Below, piece after piece: positions 17,430 to 26,139 of a stretch of DNA of 50,753 bases; position 1 is the stretch's first letter, and each line of letters begins with the position of its first letter. The DNA is taken from assembly GCA_964470195.1 (NCBI GenBank), contig CAYYBG010000013.1, forward strand, positions 1 through 50,753, written 5' to 3'. The DNA comes from RFPI01 sp964470195 (GTDB taxonomy: Bacteria; Pseudomonadota; Gammaproteobacteria; Burkholderiales; Methylophilaceae). A model generated the notes under the pieces. It saw only the letters and a program-made list of their open reading frames with translations. It made no database searches and had not been told where the DNA came from. A program made the translations under genes and the position numbers.

Positions 17430-17458
17430 TGGACTTTAGTAGCCTGTTTTGACATAAT
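17430..17458 (+). promoter_or_regulatory. Sigma70-type promoter of pyrD
   Basis: TGGACT (17430-17435) and CATAAT (17453-17458) are separated by exactly 17 bases, with 4 of 6 and 5 of 6 consensus matches. It lies 29 bases before the ATG of pyrD, so pyrD is probably transcribed separately from the efflux operon. Confidence 0.55.
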
Positions 17459-17487
17459 CTGCCGTTTTTATTTTTCTGAGAAAGCAT

Positions 17488-18501
17488 ATGAATTTTTATC
17501 GGCTGCTGCGCCCATTACTGTTCGCGATGGATCCAGAACGAGCCCATGATATTGCTTTGCGCGGATTGAATTGTTTGTACAAACTAGGTTTTTTGAAGCT
17601 ATTACCTAAACCAGTATCAGCGCCCAATCAAGTCATGGGGATACGTTTTCCTAACTCTGTTGGGTTAGCCGCTGGTTTGGATAAAAACGCCGAATATTTG
17701 GATGCTTTGGGATGTTTGGGATTCGGCTTTATTGAGGTAGGGACGGTCACCCCAAGAGCACAGCCTGGCAATGCAAAACCACGCATGTTTCGTTTGCCCG
17801 AAGTGGGCGGTATTATCAATCGCTTTGGTTTCAATAATGTTGGCCTAGAACAGTTTATTGATAATATTAAAGCCAGTCATTACCAAGGGATATTGGGGAT
17901 TAATATTGGTAAAAATTTTGATACACCGAATGAGCGTGCGGTAGATGACTATCTGACTTGTTTACGTCGGGTTTATCCTTATGCCGATTATGTCACTGTC
18001 AATATTTCATCACCCAATACTGCTAATTTACGTATGTTGCAAGAACGTAAATCATTGACTGAGCTTTTGTCTGCTCTTAAAAAAGAACAAAAACAACTCA
18101 CCCAACAACATGGCCGTTATGTCCCTATCGCAATTAAAATTGCGCCTGATATTGATACTCGACAGTTGCGTCAAATGGCGGATGTCATTCGCAAGCATAA
18201 AGTTGACGCCATTATTGCCACTAATACCACGATCTCTCGTTATGAAGTTGAGGGGGTCGCCAATTCCGAGCAGGCGGGTGGTTTGTCAGGGGCTCCTTTG
18301 CGAGTACGCTCGACTTTTGTGGTTGAGGTGTTGGCCAATTACTTGCGAGGAGATATTCCGATTATTGCCGTGGGAGGCATTTTTTCTGCAGAGGATACTT
18401 GTGAAAAAATTGATGCTGGGGCAAGTCTGGTGCAGTTATATTCGGGTCTGATATATCAAGGGCCATGTTTGGTGGGTGAAGCTGCACGAGCTTTTACCTA
18501 A
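17488..18501 (+). CDS. pyrD: Dihydroorotate dehydrogenase (quinone), class 2
   Basis: 337 residues. PyrD oxidises dihydroorotate to orotate in pyrimidine synthesis and reduces the quinone pool. The N-terminal helices (FYRLLRPLLFAMDPERAHD) mark the membrane-associated class 2 enzyme. FMN and substrate motifs are visible: GLAAGLDKNAEYL, EVGTVTPRAQPGN, NRFGFNN, VTVNISSPNTANLR (catalytic Ser in this region), IATNTT and IIAVGGIFSAEDTCEKI. Length is as expected. It converges with the EnvC-like gene, leaving only 16 bases between stops. Confidence 0.97.
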   Translation: MNFYRLLRPLLFAMDPERAHDIALRGLNCLYKLGFLKLLPKPVSAPNQVMGIRFPNSVGLAAGLDKNAEYLDALGCLGFGFIEVGTVTPRAQPGNAKPRMFRLPEVGGIINRFGFNNVGLEQFIDNIKASHYQGILGINIGKNFDTPNERAVDDYLTCLRRVYPYADYVTVNISSPNTANLRMLQERKSLTELLSALKKEQKQLTQQHGRYVPIAIKIAPDIDTRQLRQMADVIRKHKVDAIIATNTTISRYEVEGVANSEQAGGLSGAPLRVRSTFVVEVLANYLRGDIPIIAVGGIFSAEDTCEKIDAGASLVQLYSGLIYQGPCLVGEAARAFT

Positions 18502-18517
18502 AAAAAGCCAGCTCCGA

Positions 18518-19771
18518 TTAGCGCAATATACTCCAACTGAGTGGATCAAACGGACGACTATATTGGCGTAACTCATAATACAAACCGCTGTTGTTATTAC
18601 CTCCAGTATTTCCTACCGTAGCAATATTGTCGCCGCTTTTGACTACTTCGCCTGCCTTTCTTAATAAAGCTTGGTTATTGCCATACAAGCTCATATAACC
18701 GTTGCCATGATCAATAATTAAAAGATTGCCGAAACCGCGCATCCAGTCGGCAAACACAATCTTGCCTTGTGCAATCGCTCTTACCTCGCTACCCTCGTTG
18801 GCGCGAATAAATATCCCTTTCCAAGTCAGACCAGTATCTTCACGGCTAGTCCCAAAGCGGTTCATAATTTCACCTTTGACCGGTAGGAACAATTTACCTT
18901 TTAGGCTGGCAAAATTGCCTACATCAATTCCAGCTAATGGAAGATTATCGTTACGCGCAATCGGTGTGCTGGGGGTGTTGCTAGCTTCCGATTTGCTTTC
19001 AGGACTAGGAGGTTTTTTTGCTGGAGTGCTTGCGCGCGAAAGTCTTTCGACCAAGTCAGACAGGCTCTTCTCATCGCGTTTAAGGCGTGAAATTTGTTTG
19101 CGCTGTGAGGCAATCTGCGAGGATAAACTACTCAGTACCTTGGCTTTTTCTTGTTTATCTGACTCCAATTTCTTACGTGCTTGTTGTTGCTGATTTTTAA
19201 GTGCAGTCACTTGATCTAAGGTTGTTTGGGTACTTTGATTAAGCGCCACTACTTGCTGCAAATTGTCTTGTAAGTCCTTAATCAGCTGCTTTCGAGCTCT
19301 GGCAATATAGCCATAATACTGTAACTCACGGGCAATTTGATTGGGGTCTTCTTGTTGCAAAAGTAATTGCAAAGTGCTGGGAGTGCGTTGTGTGTATTCT
19401 TGCAAAAACTGTTTGGCAAGTTGATCTTTTTGCTGCTGAATGACTTGCTCTAAATTTGATTTTTTTTCGCCTAGTTGTTGCAAATGCTGCTTATATTTTT
19501 CTTGTTGTTGCGCTAATTCATACAGCTTTCGTTTGGATTCGCTGATGGCTTTTTCGCTCTTTTTTAGTGCATCGACTGCGTCAGCTTTGGCCTCTTGGGT
19601 ATTAGCCATCTGTTTTGATAATGACTCGATCTTTTGCTTGATACTTTGCAGCGTTTGTCGAGATTGCTCGACTTTTACTTCGCTGTTTTTATTATCTGCG
19701 GCTGTTGCTGGCGCAGACAGCAAGCTCAAGATGCTGCCTGCTGTCGCTAAAAAAATCACGACTATTTTCAT
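18518..19771 (-). CDS. EnvC-like murein hydrolase activator with degenerate LytM domain
   Basis: 417 residues. A signal peptide (about 1-24, APATAAD) is followed by a long coiled coil (about 30-250, rich in Gln, Lys and Glu), a Ser/Pro linker and a C-terminal M23/LytM domain. The M23 zinc ligands are lost: the HLHFE position reads LYYEL (Tyr398), and the first His position is in TWKGIFIRA. This matches EnvC, which activates amidases AmiA/AmiB at the septum rather than cutting peptidoglycan itself. Its ATG overlaps the gpmI stop (ATGA); gpmI-envC linkage is common in proteobacteria. Confidence 0.9.
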   Translation of the reverse strand: MKIVVIFLATAGSILSLLSAPATAADNKNSEVKVEQSRQTLQSIKQKIESLSKQMANTQEAKADAVDALKKSEKAISESKRKLYELAQQQEKYKQHLQQLGEKKSNLEQVIQQQKDQLAKQFLQEYTQRTPSTLQLLLQQEDPNQIARELQYYGYIARARKQLIKDLQDNLQQVVALNQSTQTTLDQVTALKNQQQQARKKLESDKQEKAKVLSSLSSQIASQRKQISRLKRDEKSLSDLVERLSRASTPAKKPPSPESKSEASNTPSTPIARNDNLPLAGIDVGNFASLKGKLFLPVKGEIMNRFGTSREDTGLTWKGIFIRANEGSEVRAIAQGKIVFADWMRGFGNLLIIDHGNGYMSLYGNNQALLRKAGEVVKSGDNIATVGNTGGNNNSGLYYELRQYSRPFDPLSWSILR

Positions 19772-21312
19772 GCGCCATTCAATTCCATCAGTGGTTGCCC
19801 TGTCATTTCTTGGGGTTGTGGCAATCCCATCATTTTTAATAAACTGGGAGCGATATCTGACAGTGCTCCACCTTCACGTAATTTGCTAGGACGCCCTACA
19901 TAAATCAGTGGCACCAAATGCGTAGTATGTTGGGTATGCGGTTGATCATTATCTTGATCAAGCATCATTTCCACATTGCCATGATCAGCAGTAATCAGCA
20001 CTTCTGCTCCAACTTGTTGCGCAGCAGCCACTACTCGGCCTATGCAAGTATCGACGGTTTCTACTGCTTTGATCGCGGCACTAAGAATGCCAGTATGCCC
20101 GACCATATCGCAGTTGGCGTAGTTGCATATCACGGCTTGATATTGTTGACTTAAGATAGCACTGACAAGCTGGTCAGTCACTTCTGGGGCACTCATTTCG
20201 GGTTGCAAATCGTAGGTAGCAACTTTGGGAGAGGGGACTAGGATGCGATCTTCTCCTGGGAAAACTTGTTCTTCGCCACCATTAAAAAAGAAAGTCACGT
20301 GCGGGTATTTTTCTGTCTCAGCAATACGCAACTGTTTTAATCCTTTGGCGCTGATGTATTGGCCAAAAGTGTTGGGTACCTCAATGGCGGGGAACAGTAC
20401 TTTCGCTTGGCTGATACTTTTGTCATAGCTGGTGAGCGTGTAATAGCCGGATAATTTTGGACGTTGTGTGCGTTCAAAGCCAGAGAAACCATCGTCTAAA
20501 AAACAGCTAGTTAGCTGACGAGCACGGTCGGAGCGGAAATTCATAAATACAATCACATCACCCTGTTGAATATGGGCTGATGGTCCGGCGCTGCTGATGG
20601 CGGTGGCTTTGACAAACTCATCATGCTCGCCACGTGCATAAGCCATACTGAGTGCTTGTTGTGCTGAGGTAGCACAGAACTCACCCACGCCCTCGGTGAG
20701 TAAGCGATAAGCTGGCAAAATGCGCTCCCAGCGTTTATCTCTGTCCATCGCATAATAACGACCGCAGACTGAGGCTATCTTGGCAACACCTGTTTCATCT
20801 ACCACTTTTTGTAAGCCAGCGAGATATCCTTCAGCACTGACCGGCGGGGTATCGCGCCCGTCTAAAAAAGCATGGACATAAATCTTGTCCAAGCCATGTT
20901 GGGCAGCCATACGAATCATGGCATAGATATGGTCTTGATGACTGTGCACCCCACCATCTGAGATAAGTCCCAATATATGCAAAGCTTTGTTATGTTGTTT
21001 GGCTGCTTGAACAGCTTCAACTGCCATTGGGTGCTGATTGAATGCGCCACTGTCAATACTTTGATTGATGCGGTCTAGGTCCTGATTGACGACCCGTCCA
21101 GCGCCGATATTTAAATGACCTACTTCAGAATTCCCCATCTGCCCGGCAGGTAAGCCTACATAATGCTCAGAGGCGTTAATTAGGGTATGAGGATAGTCTT
21201 GCCAAAGCCTGTCCAAGTTTGGAGTGTGTGCTTGGGCAATGGCATTATTGTCAACTTCTTGACGATAACCAAAGCCATCTAGAATCAATAAAATGACGGG
21301 TGTAATACTCAT
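19768..21312 (-). CDS. gpmI: 2,3-bisphosphoglycerate-independent phosphoglycerate mutase
   Basis: 514 residues from the ATG at 21312, close to the family norm. AGGAAA lies 7 bases upstream, and the protein then begins MSITPVILLILDGFGYRQ. The frame extends upstream to 21372, but those extra residues do not look like the family. Metal and active-site motifs are LDGFG, MGNSEVGHLNIGAGR (the Ser that carries phosphate), SDGGVHSH, DGRDTPP, NFRSDRAR, NYANCDMVGHTG and ADHGNVEMM. It interconverts 3- and 2-phosphoglycerate in central carbon metabolism. Confidence 0.97.
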   Translation of the reverse strand: MSITPVILLILDGFGYRQEVDNNAIAQAHTPNLDRLWQDYPHTLINASEHYVGLPAGQMGNSEVGHLNIGAGRVVNQDLDRINQSIDSGAFNQHPMAVEAVQAAKQHNKALHILGLISDGGVHSHQDHIYAMIRMAAQHGLDKIYVHAFLDGRDTPPVSAEGYLAGLQKVVDETGVAKIASVCGRYYAMDRDKRWERILPAYRLLTEGVGEFCATSAQQALSMAYARGEHDEFVKATAISSAGPSAHIQQGDVIVFMNFRSDRARQLTSCFLDDGFSGFERTQRPKLSGYYTLTSYDKSISQAKVLFPAIEVPNTFGQYISAKGLKQLRIAETEKYPHVTFFFNGGEEQVFPGEDRILVPSPKVATYDLQPEMSAPEVTDQLVSAILSQQYQAVICNYANCDMVGHTGILSAAIKAVETVDTCIGRVVAAAQQVGAEVLITADHGNVEMMLDQDNDQPHTQHTTHLVPLIYVGRPSKLREGGALSDIAPSLLKMMGLPQPQEMTGQPLMELNGA

Positions 21313-21385
21313 GACACTTTTCCTACAAAAACTAGTCACTATTTTAGTGATTTTCGCGTTATAAATCTGCATTATTTGTAATTGC

Positions 21386-21415
21386 TTGCACGATCAGCGA
21401 TTAAATCGCTATGAT
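21386..21415 (+). promoter_or_regulatory. grxC promoter with an inverted repeat in the spacer
   Basis: TTGCAC (21386-21391) and TATGAT (21410-21415) are separated by 18 bases. The spacer holds AGCGATTAAATCGCT (21396-21410), two perfect 7-base arms around one central A. A protein bound there would lie across RNA polymerase's site. Confidence 0.45.
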
Positions 21416-21437
21416 TCTGAGCTTAATTTTTTGAAAT

Positions 21438-21710
21438 ATGGCGCTTATGCAAAAAAAAATACTCATGTATGTGATGGCGGGATGTCCCTATTGTTATCGT
21501 GCAGAACAACTGCTGATAGAAAAACAGGGGCAGCAAATTGAGAAAATCCGAGTCGATCTTGACCTGCAGCGAAAACAAGAAATGATAGAGAAAACTGGAC
21601 GCCACACGGTACCACAAATATTTATTGGTGATGTTCATGTTGGCGGGTGTGATGACTTGTATGCTATGGATCAAGCTGGAGATCTCGACACCTTACTTTT
21701 TGGCAACTGA
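21438..21710 (+). CDS. grxC: Glutaredoxin 3
   Basis: 90 residues, or 87 if the second ATG at 21447 is used; neither start has a clear ribosome site, and the later one gives a more usual N terminus. The dithiol centre is CPYC in YVMAGCPYCYRAEQLL, with the cis-proline segment HTVPQIFIGDVHVGG and then CDDLYAMDQAG for glutathione binding. It reduces disulfides with glutathione. It stands ahead of secB and gpsA, an order typical of proteobacteria. Confidence 0.95.
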   Translation: MALMQKKILMYVMAGCPYCYRAEQLLIEKQGQQIEKIRVDLDLQRKQEMIEKTGRHTVPQIFIGDVHVGGCDDLYAMDQAGDLDTLLFGN

Positions 21711-21810
21711 TCCCTTATCAAGGCTTGGACAAGATTTGCTCAAACTAAGGTAAAATAATCAGGTTTTTTTAATACCCTATCAACATACAAAAAATTTTTA
21801 AGGAATCGTC

Positions 21811-22311
21811 ATGGCTACAAAACAACCGGCAGCGCAACCATCCGGAGAAGCTCAAGCTGCTACTCAAAATTCTGATCCAAGCTTTGTGATTGAAAAGCTG
21901 TATGTAAAAGATATGTCCTTGGAAATTCCCAATGCGCCGCAAGTGTTTACGCAACGTGATGTACCGCAAATTGGCATTGAAATTGGCAACTATTCTTCAC
22001 TATTAGAAGAGGGCGTCTATGAAGTTGCTTTGCGCATTACAGTGACCGCTAAAGTGGGAGAATCCACCAGCTTCTTAATCGAAGTGCAACAAGCGGGTAT
22101 TTTCCGTGTGCAAAATGTGCCTGATGAGCATATCGAACCTATCTTAGCGATTACTTGTACCAACATTCTGTTCCCTTATGCACGTGAAGTTGTCTCTGAT
22201 ATTTCTATTCGTGCTGGTTTCCCACCAGTGACATTGTCACCTGTCAATTTTGAAGCAATCTATGCCCATCAAAAGGAACAGCAAGCGCAACAAGCACAAG
22301 CTAAGCACTAA
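21811..22311 (+). CDS. secB: Protein-export chaperone SecB
   Basis: 166 residues, slightly longer than the usual 155 because of Gln/Ala-rich extensions at both ends. Family motifs are FVIEKLYVKDMSLEIPNAPQ, the substrate and SecA face VYEVALRITVTA, and the C-terminal RAGFPPVTLSPVNFEAIY. SecB keeps exported precursors unfolded and delivers them to SecA. AAGGA precedes the ATG. A strong terminator follows directly, separating it from gpsA. Confidence 0.96.
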   Translation: MATKQPAAQPSGEAQAATQNSDPSFVIEKLYVKDMSLEIPNAPQVFTQRDVPQIGIEIGNYSSLLEEGVYEVALRITVTAKVGESTSFLIEVQQAGIFRVQNVPDEHIEPILAITCTNILFPYAREVVSDISIRAGFPPVTLSPVNFEAIYAHQKEQQAQQAQAKH

Positions 22312-22324
22312 TAAAGTTGCCATC

Positions 22325-22347
22325 AACGCCCCGCGAGGGGCGTTTTT
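22325..22347 (+). terminator. Rho-independent terminator after secB
   Basis: AACGCCCC (22325-22332) and GGGGCGTT (22337-22344) form a perfect 8-bp stem closed by a GCGA tetraloop, with T residues to 22347. The T run is short (five counting the stem's TT), but the stem is very stable. Confidence 0.85.
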
Positions 22348-22381
22348 ATTCAAGGCTATTTCAAGCATCTAAGGAGTTGAG

Positions 22382-23371
22382 ATGAAAGTTGCTGTGTTGG
22401 GAGCGGGTGCATGGGGTACTGCCCTCGCGATGCATATTAGCCAACAGCATTCTGTGTGTCTTTGGGCGCACAAGCAGTCTCATGTGGATGGTATGCGACG
22501 TGTGCGTGCCAATCCTATGTATCTTGGTGACTTTCCCTTTAATGATCGGTTGAATGTGAGTGCTGACCTTGCTGAAACGATTGATGGCGCTGCTTTTGTC
22601 TTGAGTGTAGTGCCTACTTCAGGTTTTCGCACCATGTTACAACAACTTCAGGCTTCGCATTGCCAGTTGCCGATTGTTTGGGCAAATAAAGGGCTGGAGC
22701 CACAAACAGCATTATTGCCGCATGAGATTGCCAGCCAAGTGTTAGGTGAAAATTATGCCTGGGGTGCATTGTCTGGGCCTAGTTTTGCCGCTGAGTTGGT
22801 GCGTGGCTTACCCACCGCGGTGACCTTGGCCATGAATGATAGTGCTGCAGCGAATTTGGCTGCTTCGGCCTTGCATGCAGGTAGCTTGCGTATCTACACC
22901 AGTGATGATGTCACGGGAGTGGCCGTCGGTGGTGCTCTGAAAAATGTCATGGCGATTGCTGCAGGTATCTCGGACGGGATGCAGTTTGGCAATAATGCAC
23001 GAGCTGCCATGATTACGCGCGGTTTGGCGGAAATGACCCGCTTTGGTGTGGCATTGGGGGCTAAAAAAGATACCTTTATGGGATTGGCCGGTGCTGGGGA
23101 TTTGATACTGACTTGTACAGGGCAGTATTCGCGTAACCGAGAGGTAGGTTTGCAATTGGCTAGTGGACGCCCACTCGAGCAAATTCTGCAAACCTTGGGG
23201 CATGTCGCTGAAGGGGTTTATACCGCACGTGAGGTGAATCAGCGCGCCAAGACCTTGGGTATCGATATGCCTATCACCGATGAAGTGAATCAGGTATTAA
23301 GTCATGGTAAATCAGCACGTGAAGCTGTGATAGATTTGCTTGGACGCGAGCAAAAATCTGAAAGTGCCTAA
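22382..23371 (+). CDS. gpsA: NAD(P)-dependent glycerol-3-phosphate dehydrogenase
   Basis: 329 residues. It makes sn-glycerol 3-phosphate from dihydroxyacetone phosphate for phospholipids. The dinucleotide fold begins VLGAGAWGTALA; other family motifs are VVPTSGFR, WANKGLEP, LSGPSFAAEL, the catalytic Lys in GGALKNVMAIAAGISDG and GLAGAGDLILTCTG. AGGAG precedes the ATG. It follows the secB terminator, so it probably has its own promoter or relies on readthrough; no clear hexamers are visible in the 34 bases between. Confidence 0.97.
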   Translation: MKVAVLGAGAWGTALAMHISQQHSVCLWAHKQSHVDGMRRVRANPMYLGDFPFNDRLNVSADLAETIDGAAFVLSVVPTSGFRTMLQQLQASHCQLPIVWANKGLEPQTALLPHEIASQVLGENYAWGALSGPSFAAELVRGLPTAVTLAMNDSAAANLAASALHAGSLRIYTSDDVTGVAVGGALKNVMAIAAGISDGMQFGNNARAAMITRGLAEMTRFGVALGAKKDTFMGLAGAGDLILTCTGQYSRNREVGLQLASGRPLEQILQTLGHVAEGVYTAREVNQRAKTLGIDMPITDEVNQVLSHGKSAREAVIDLLGREQKSESA

Positions 23372-23391
23372 ACAGGTTGGTTATTTGCCTA

Positions 23392-23856
23392 TCAATTGCC
23401 GCCGTTAAAGCCCATTTGTCGCCAAGCTTCATACAACACCACAGCCACTGAATTCGATAAATTTAAACTCCGACTGTCTGGCAACATGGGTAGTCTTAAA
23501 CGATGTTGCTCAGCAAACTCTGCACGTACTTCAGAAGGTAATCCGCGTGATTCTGGACCAAACACAAACACATCCTCATCGGCATATTGTTCAAGGTGAT
23601 AATGCCGTGAACCTTTTGTGGTCAAGGCGAACATACGTTTGCCAGTCAGGGCCTGTTTACAGTGTGCCCAATCTTCATGTACCTGCATCGTCGCAAACTC
23701 GTGGTAGTCCAGTCCAGCACGCAGCAATTGTTTATCTTGCAGGCGAAATCCCATTGGTTCCACCAAGTGAAGTTGTGCGCCAGTATTCGCGCATAAGCGA
23801 ATGATATTGCCAGTATTGGGGGGTATTTCTGGTTCGAATAAGACGATGTGCAGCAT
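23392..23856 (-). CDS. trmL: tRNA (cytidine/uridine-34 2'-O) methyltransferase TrmL
   Basis: 154 residues, SPOUT family of normal length. It methylates the ribose at wobble position 34 of certain leucine tRNAs using S-adenosylmethionine. Motifs include FEPEIPPNTGNIIRLCANT at the N terminus, LVEPMGF, FGPESRGLP and the trefoil-knot segment RSLNLSNSVAVVLYE. It converges with gpsA (20 bases between stops) and lies downstream of the comF-like gene, probably in the same transcript. Confidence 0.93.
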   Translation of the reverse strand: MLHIVLFEPEIPPNTGNIIRLCANTGAQLHLVEPMGFRLQDKQLLRAGLDYHEFATMQVHEDWAHCKQALTGKRMFALTTKGSRHYHLEQYADEDVFVFGPESRGLPSEVRAEFAEQHRLRLPMLPDSRSLNLSNSVAVVLYEAWRQMGFNGGN

Positions 23857-23880
23857 AAATAGGTCAAATATTTCAATTGA

Positions 23881-24609
23881 TTAACGGTCGCGCTGTTGTG
23901 TTCTAGCCACTAGCCAACATTGTACATGAGCCGCGCCATGTTGTTTTAGTTGCCGCGCAAGTTCATTCAAACTCGCGCCAGTTGTCATGACATCATCTAC
24001 GATAGCGATATTCAGACCTTGTAGTGAGTGTTGACAGGAAAAAGCTCCGCGCATGTTGCGTATCCGTTGTTGTTGATTAAGTCCCGCTTGCGGGGGGGTA
24101 TGGAGGATGCGCTTGCAGCCAGCATGGATGGGAATATGCAGCGTCTGACTGAGCATCTTGGCGAGTTCAAGGGATTGATTAAAGCCTCGCTCAGCGATGC
24201 GTTGAGGGTGTAAAGGCATGGCGATGATGATATCAGGACGAAGTTTGAGTTGTTGTCGTAAGCTGACCATAATGGCTTGAGCCAGCGGTAACGCGATATG
24301 GAGTTGGTGTCGATATTTATAGGCCGCTATCAGCCGGTCAGCGGGAAAAGCATAATCAACCGCTGCGATAGTTTGGTCAAAAAAAGGTGCTTTGCTTAAG
24401 CATGCGCCGCAGCGCTCACCCCAACTAGGATTCCCGCATTGTGGACAGCTTGGGCTGGTGCGCCAAGGCAACTGTAAGTAGCAGTCGTTACAAATTAGCT
24501 GGATATTCGCTTGTGAAAAGGGTGCTAACGGCTGTTTACACAACAGACAATGCGGCCTAAATAAGCTGTTTTTTAACAAATGTATAATTTTTAAGCAAAT
24601 GTTCAGCAT
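23881..24609 (-). CDS. ComF-family phosphoribosyltransferase-like protein
   Basis: 242 residues. The N-terminal zinc-ribbon region has paired cysteines (CLLCKQ, CNDC, CPQCGNPSWGERCGAC). The C-terminal phosphoribosyltransferase domain carries PLHPQRIAERGFNQ and the PRPP-binding segment IAIVDDVMTTGASLNE. ComF proteins act in natural DNA uptake in some bacteria, and the enteric homologue GntX/YhgH has a less clear role; no other competence gene is nearby. It is divergent from the biotin operon, a neighbourhood often seen for comF and bio genes. AAGGA lies 13 bases before the ATG, so initiation may be weak. Confidence 0.85.
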   Translation of the reverse strand: MLNICLKIIHLLKNSLFRPHCLLCKQPLAPFSQANIQLICNDCYLQLPWRTSPSCPQCGNPSWGERCGACLSKAPFFDQTIAAVDYAFPADRLIAAYKYRHQLHIALPLAQAIMVSLRQQLKLRPDIIIAMPLHPQRIAERGFNQSLELAKMLSQTLHIPIHAGCKRILHTPPQAGLNQQQRIRNMRGAFSCQHSLQGLNIAIVDDVMTTGASLNELARQLKQHGAAHVQCWLVARTQQRDR

Positions 24610-24624
24610 TATTCTTAAGTATCC

Positions 24625-24651
24625 TTAACAGTATGTTTTTGCGTGTATAAT
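24625..24651 (+). promoter_or_regulatory. Promoter of the biotin operon
   Basis: TTAACA (24625-24630) and a perfect TATAAT (24646-24651) are separated by 15 bases, a little short. They lie 38 bases before the first gene. I see no BirA-type operator pattern (TTGTAAACC-spacer-GGTTTACAA) in the gap. Confidence 0.5.
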
Positions 24652-24688
24652 CACGCTATTTCAAGGGTTTATTGATAGAAAGATTGCC

Positions 24689-25117
24689 ATGAGCACAAAC
24701 ACCAGTCGCCCTAACAGACCGACTGTCATCCGCCGTATCAGCGCCAAACAACAAATGCGCTCGGCACAGAGTTTCACTTTTTTCTCATGTTTAGCGGTAT
24801 TGGCACTACCGCTGGTGATCCCCATGTTTATATGGGTGGCGGCATCTATTTTTATGTATGCAGCAGCTGCACACCATCCCAATCCTAAGGTAGTCGATTA
24901 TGTCCGTACCTCTGGGTATCGTTTTTATGCCACTTTTGCATTATTAGTAATCATGGGCTTTTTTGGTTTTATGCTAGCCGAATGGATGGGACGATTAAAT
25001 TTGATGATATTGGTATGGGTGATGACCATCCTACTAGTGATTCCCTTGGGTGTGCGTGATATGTGGCGTGCAGCAAAAGATGAATGGCAGGACATAACCG
25101 TGGAGGTAGAGGCATGA
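24689..25117 (+). CDS. Membrane protein of unknown function leading the biotin operon
   Basis: 142 residues. A basic N terminus (about 1-25, with RPNRPTVIRRI) precedes three hydrophobic segments (about 29-56, 74-92 and 98-118) and a charged C-terminal tail. I do not recognise the family. Its stop overlaps the bioB start (ATGA), and the bioB ribosome site (GGAGG) lies inside its last codons, so the two are translationally coupled. A link to biotin or precursor handling is possible but only inferred from position; the protein has no transporter motif I can name. Confidence 0.7.
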   Translation: MSTNTSRPNRPTVIRRISAKQQMRSAQSFTFFSCLAVLALPLVIPMFIWVAASIFMYAAAAHHPNPKVVDYVRTSGYRFYATFALLVIMGFFGFMLAEWMGRLNLMILVWVMTILLVIPLGVRDMWRAAKDEWQDITVEVEA

Positions 25118-26124
25118 GTGAAGTAAATACCAGTGCAATTGATATGAGTCAGTTAAAACGTCATCAACATGATCAGCATAGCGCTAGTTCAGTCGAACGT
25201 TGGACGATTGGGCAAATTGATGCACTGTATGCATTGCCATTCAATGATTTATTGTTTCAGGCGCAGACAGTGCACCGTGCTAATTTTGATGCCAATGCAG
25301 TTCAAGTCAGTACTTTATTATCAATTAAAACCGGGGGATGTTCAGAAGATTGTGGATATTGCCCACAATCTGCACGCTATCACACGGGCGTAGAAAATCA
25401 GCCTTTGATGGCCTTAGACGAGGTATTACAAGCCGCGCGCGAAGCTAAAGCCAACGGTGCTAGTCGCTTTTGTATGGGGGCGGCATGGCGAAGCCCAAAA
25501 CAGAAAGACCTTGAGCCAGTATTGAAAATGATTGCCGAAGTTAAGTCCTTGGGTCTAGAAACCTGTGCCACCTTAGGCATGCTCAAACAAGGTCAAGCCG
25601 AGCAGTTGAAACAAGCCGGCTTGGATTATTACAACCATAACTTAGATACCGCGCCAGAAATGTATGGCGATATTATTTCTACTCGCACCTATCAAGACCG
25701 GTTAGAAACATTAGAAAGCGTTCGGGATGCAGATATCAACGTATGTTGTGGGGGCATTATTGGCATGGGCGAGAGTCGTGCCCAGCGTGCTGGATTGATT
25801 GCGCAATTGGCGAATATGTCACGCCCACCGGAAAGTGTGCCCATTAATTTGCTCACGCAAGTGGAAGGGACACCTTTATATGGGACTGATGAGTTAGATG
25901 CCTTTGAGTTTGTTCGCACGATTGCTGTGGCACGCATCACCATGCCGAGCAGTTTTGTACGCTTATCTGCGGGTCGTCAAAGTATGCATGAGGGGATACA
26001 GGCGTTATGCTTCTTGGCTGGCGCCAACTCTATTTTTTATGGCGAAAAATTGCTTACTACAGGCAACCCAGAAGCCGATGCGGACCGTCAGTTGTTTGCC
26101 AAATTAGGGATTCATCCTATTTAA
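25114..26124 (+). CDS. bioB: Biotin synthase
   Basis: 336 residues from the ATG at 25114, chosen because GGAGG stands 7 bases upstream and the overlap with the previous stop is the usual ATGA. The radical SAM motif is CSEDCGYC (Cys76, 80, 83). Further features are GASRFCMGAAWRSPK and the second [2Fe-2S] cluster region with ETCATLGML and VCCGGIIGMGE. It inserts sulfur into dethiobiotin to form biotin. It is the first biotin gene of the cluster, and biosynthetically the last step. Confidence 0.97.
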   Translation: MSEVNTSAIDMSQLKRHQHDQHSASSVERWTIGQIDALYALPFNDLLFQAQTVHRANFDANAVQVSTLLSIKTGGCSEDCGYCPQSARYHTGVENQPLMALDEVLQAAREAKANGASRFCMGAAWRSPKQKDLEPVLKMIAEVKSLGLETCATLGMLKQGQAEQLKQAGLDYYNHNLDTAPEMYGDIISTRTYQDRLETLESVRDADINVCCGGIIGMGESRAQRAGLIAQLANMSRPPESVPINLLTQVEGTPLYGTDELDAFEFVRTIAVARITMPSSFVRLSAGRQSMHEGIQALCFLAGANSIFYGEKLLTTGNPEADADRQLFAKLGIHPI

Positions 26125-26139
26125 TTCTGCGCCAACACC

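Noticed and set aside
24610..24688. BirA operator in the biotin promoter
   Set aside because: No paired TTGTAAACC/GGTTTACAA-like half sites can be found.
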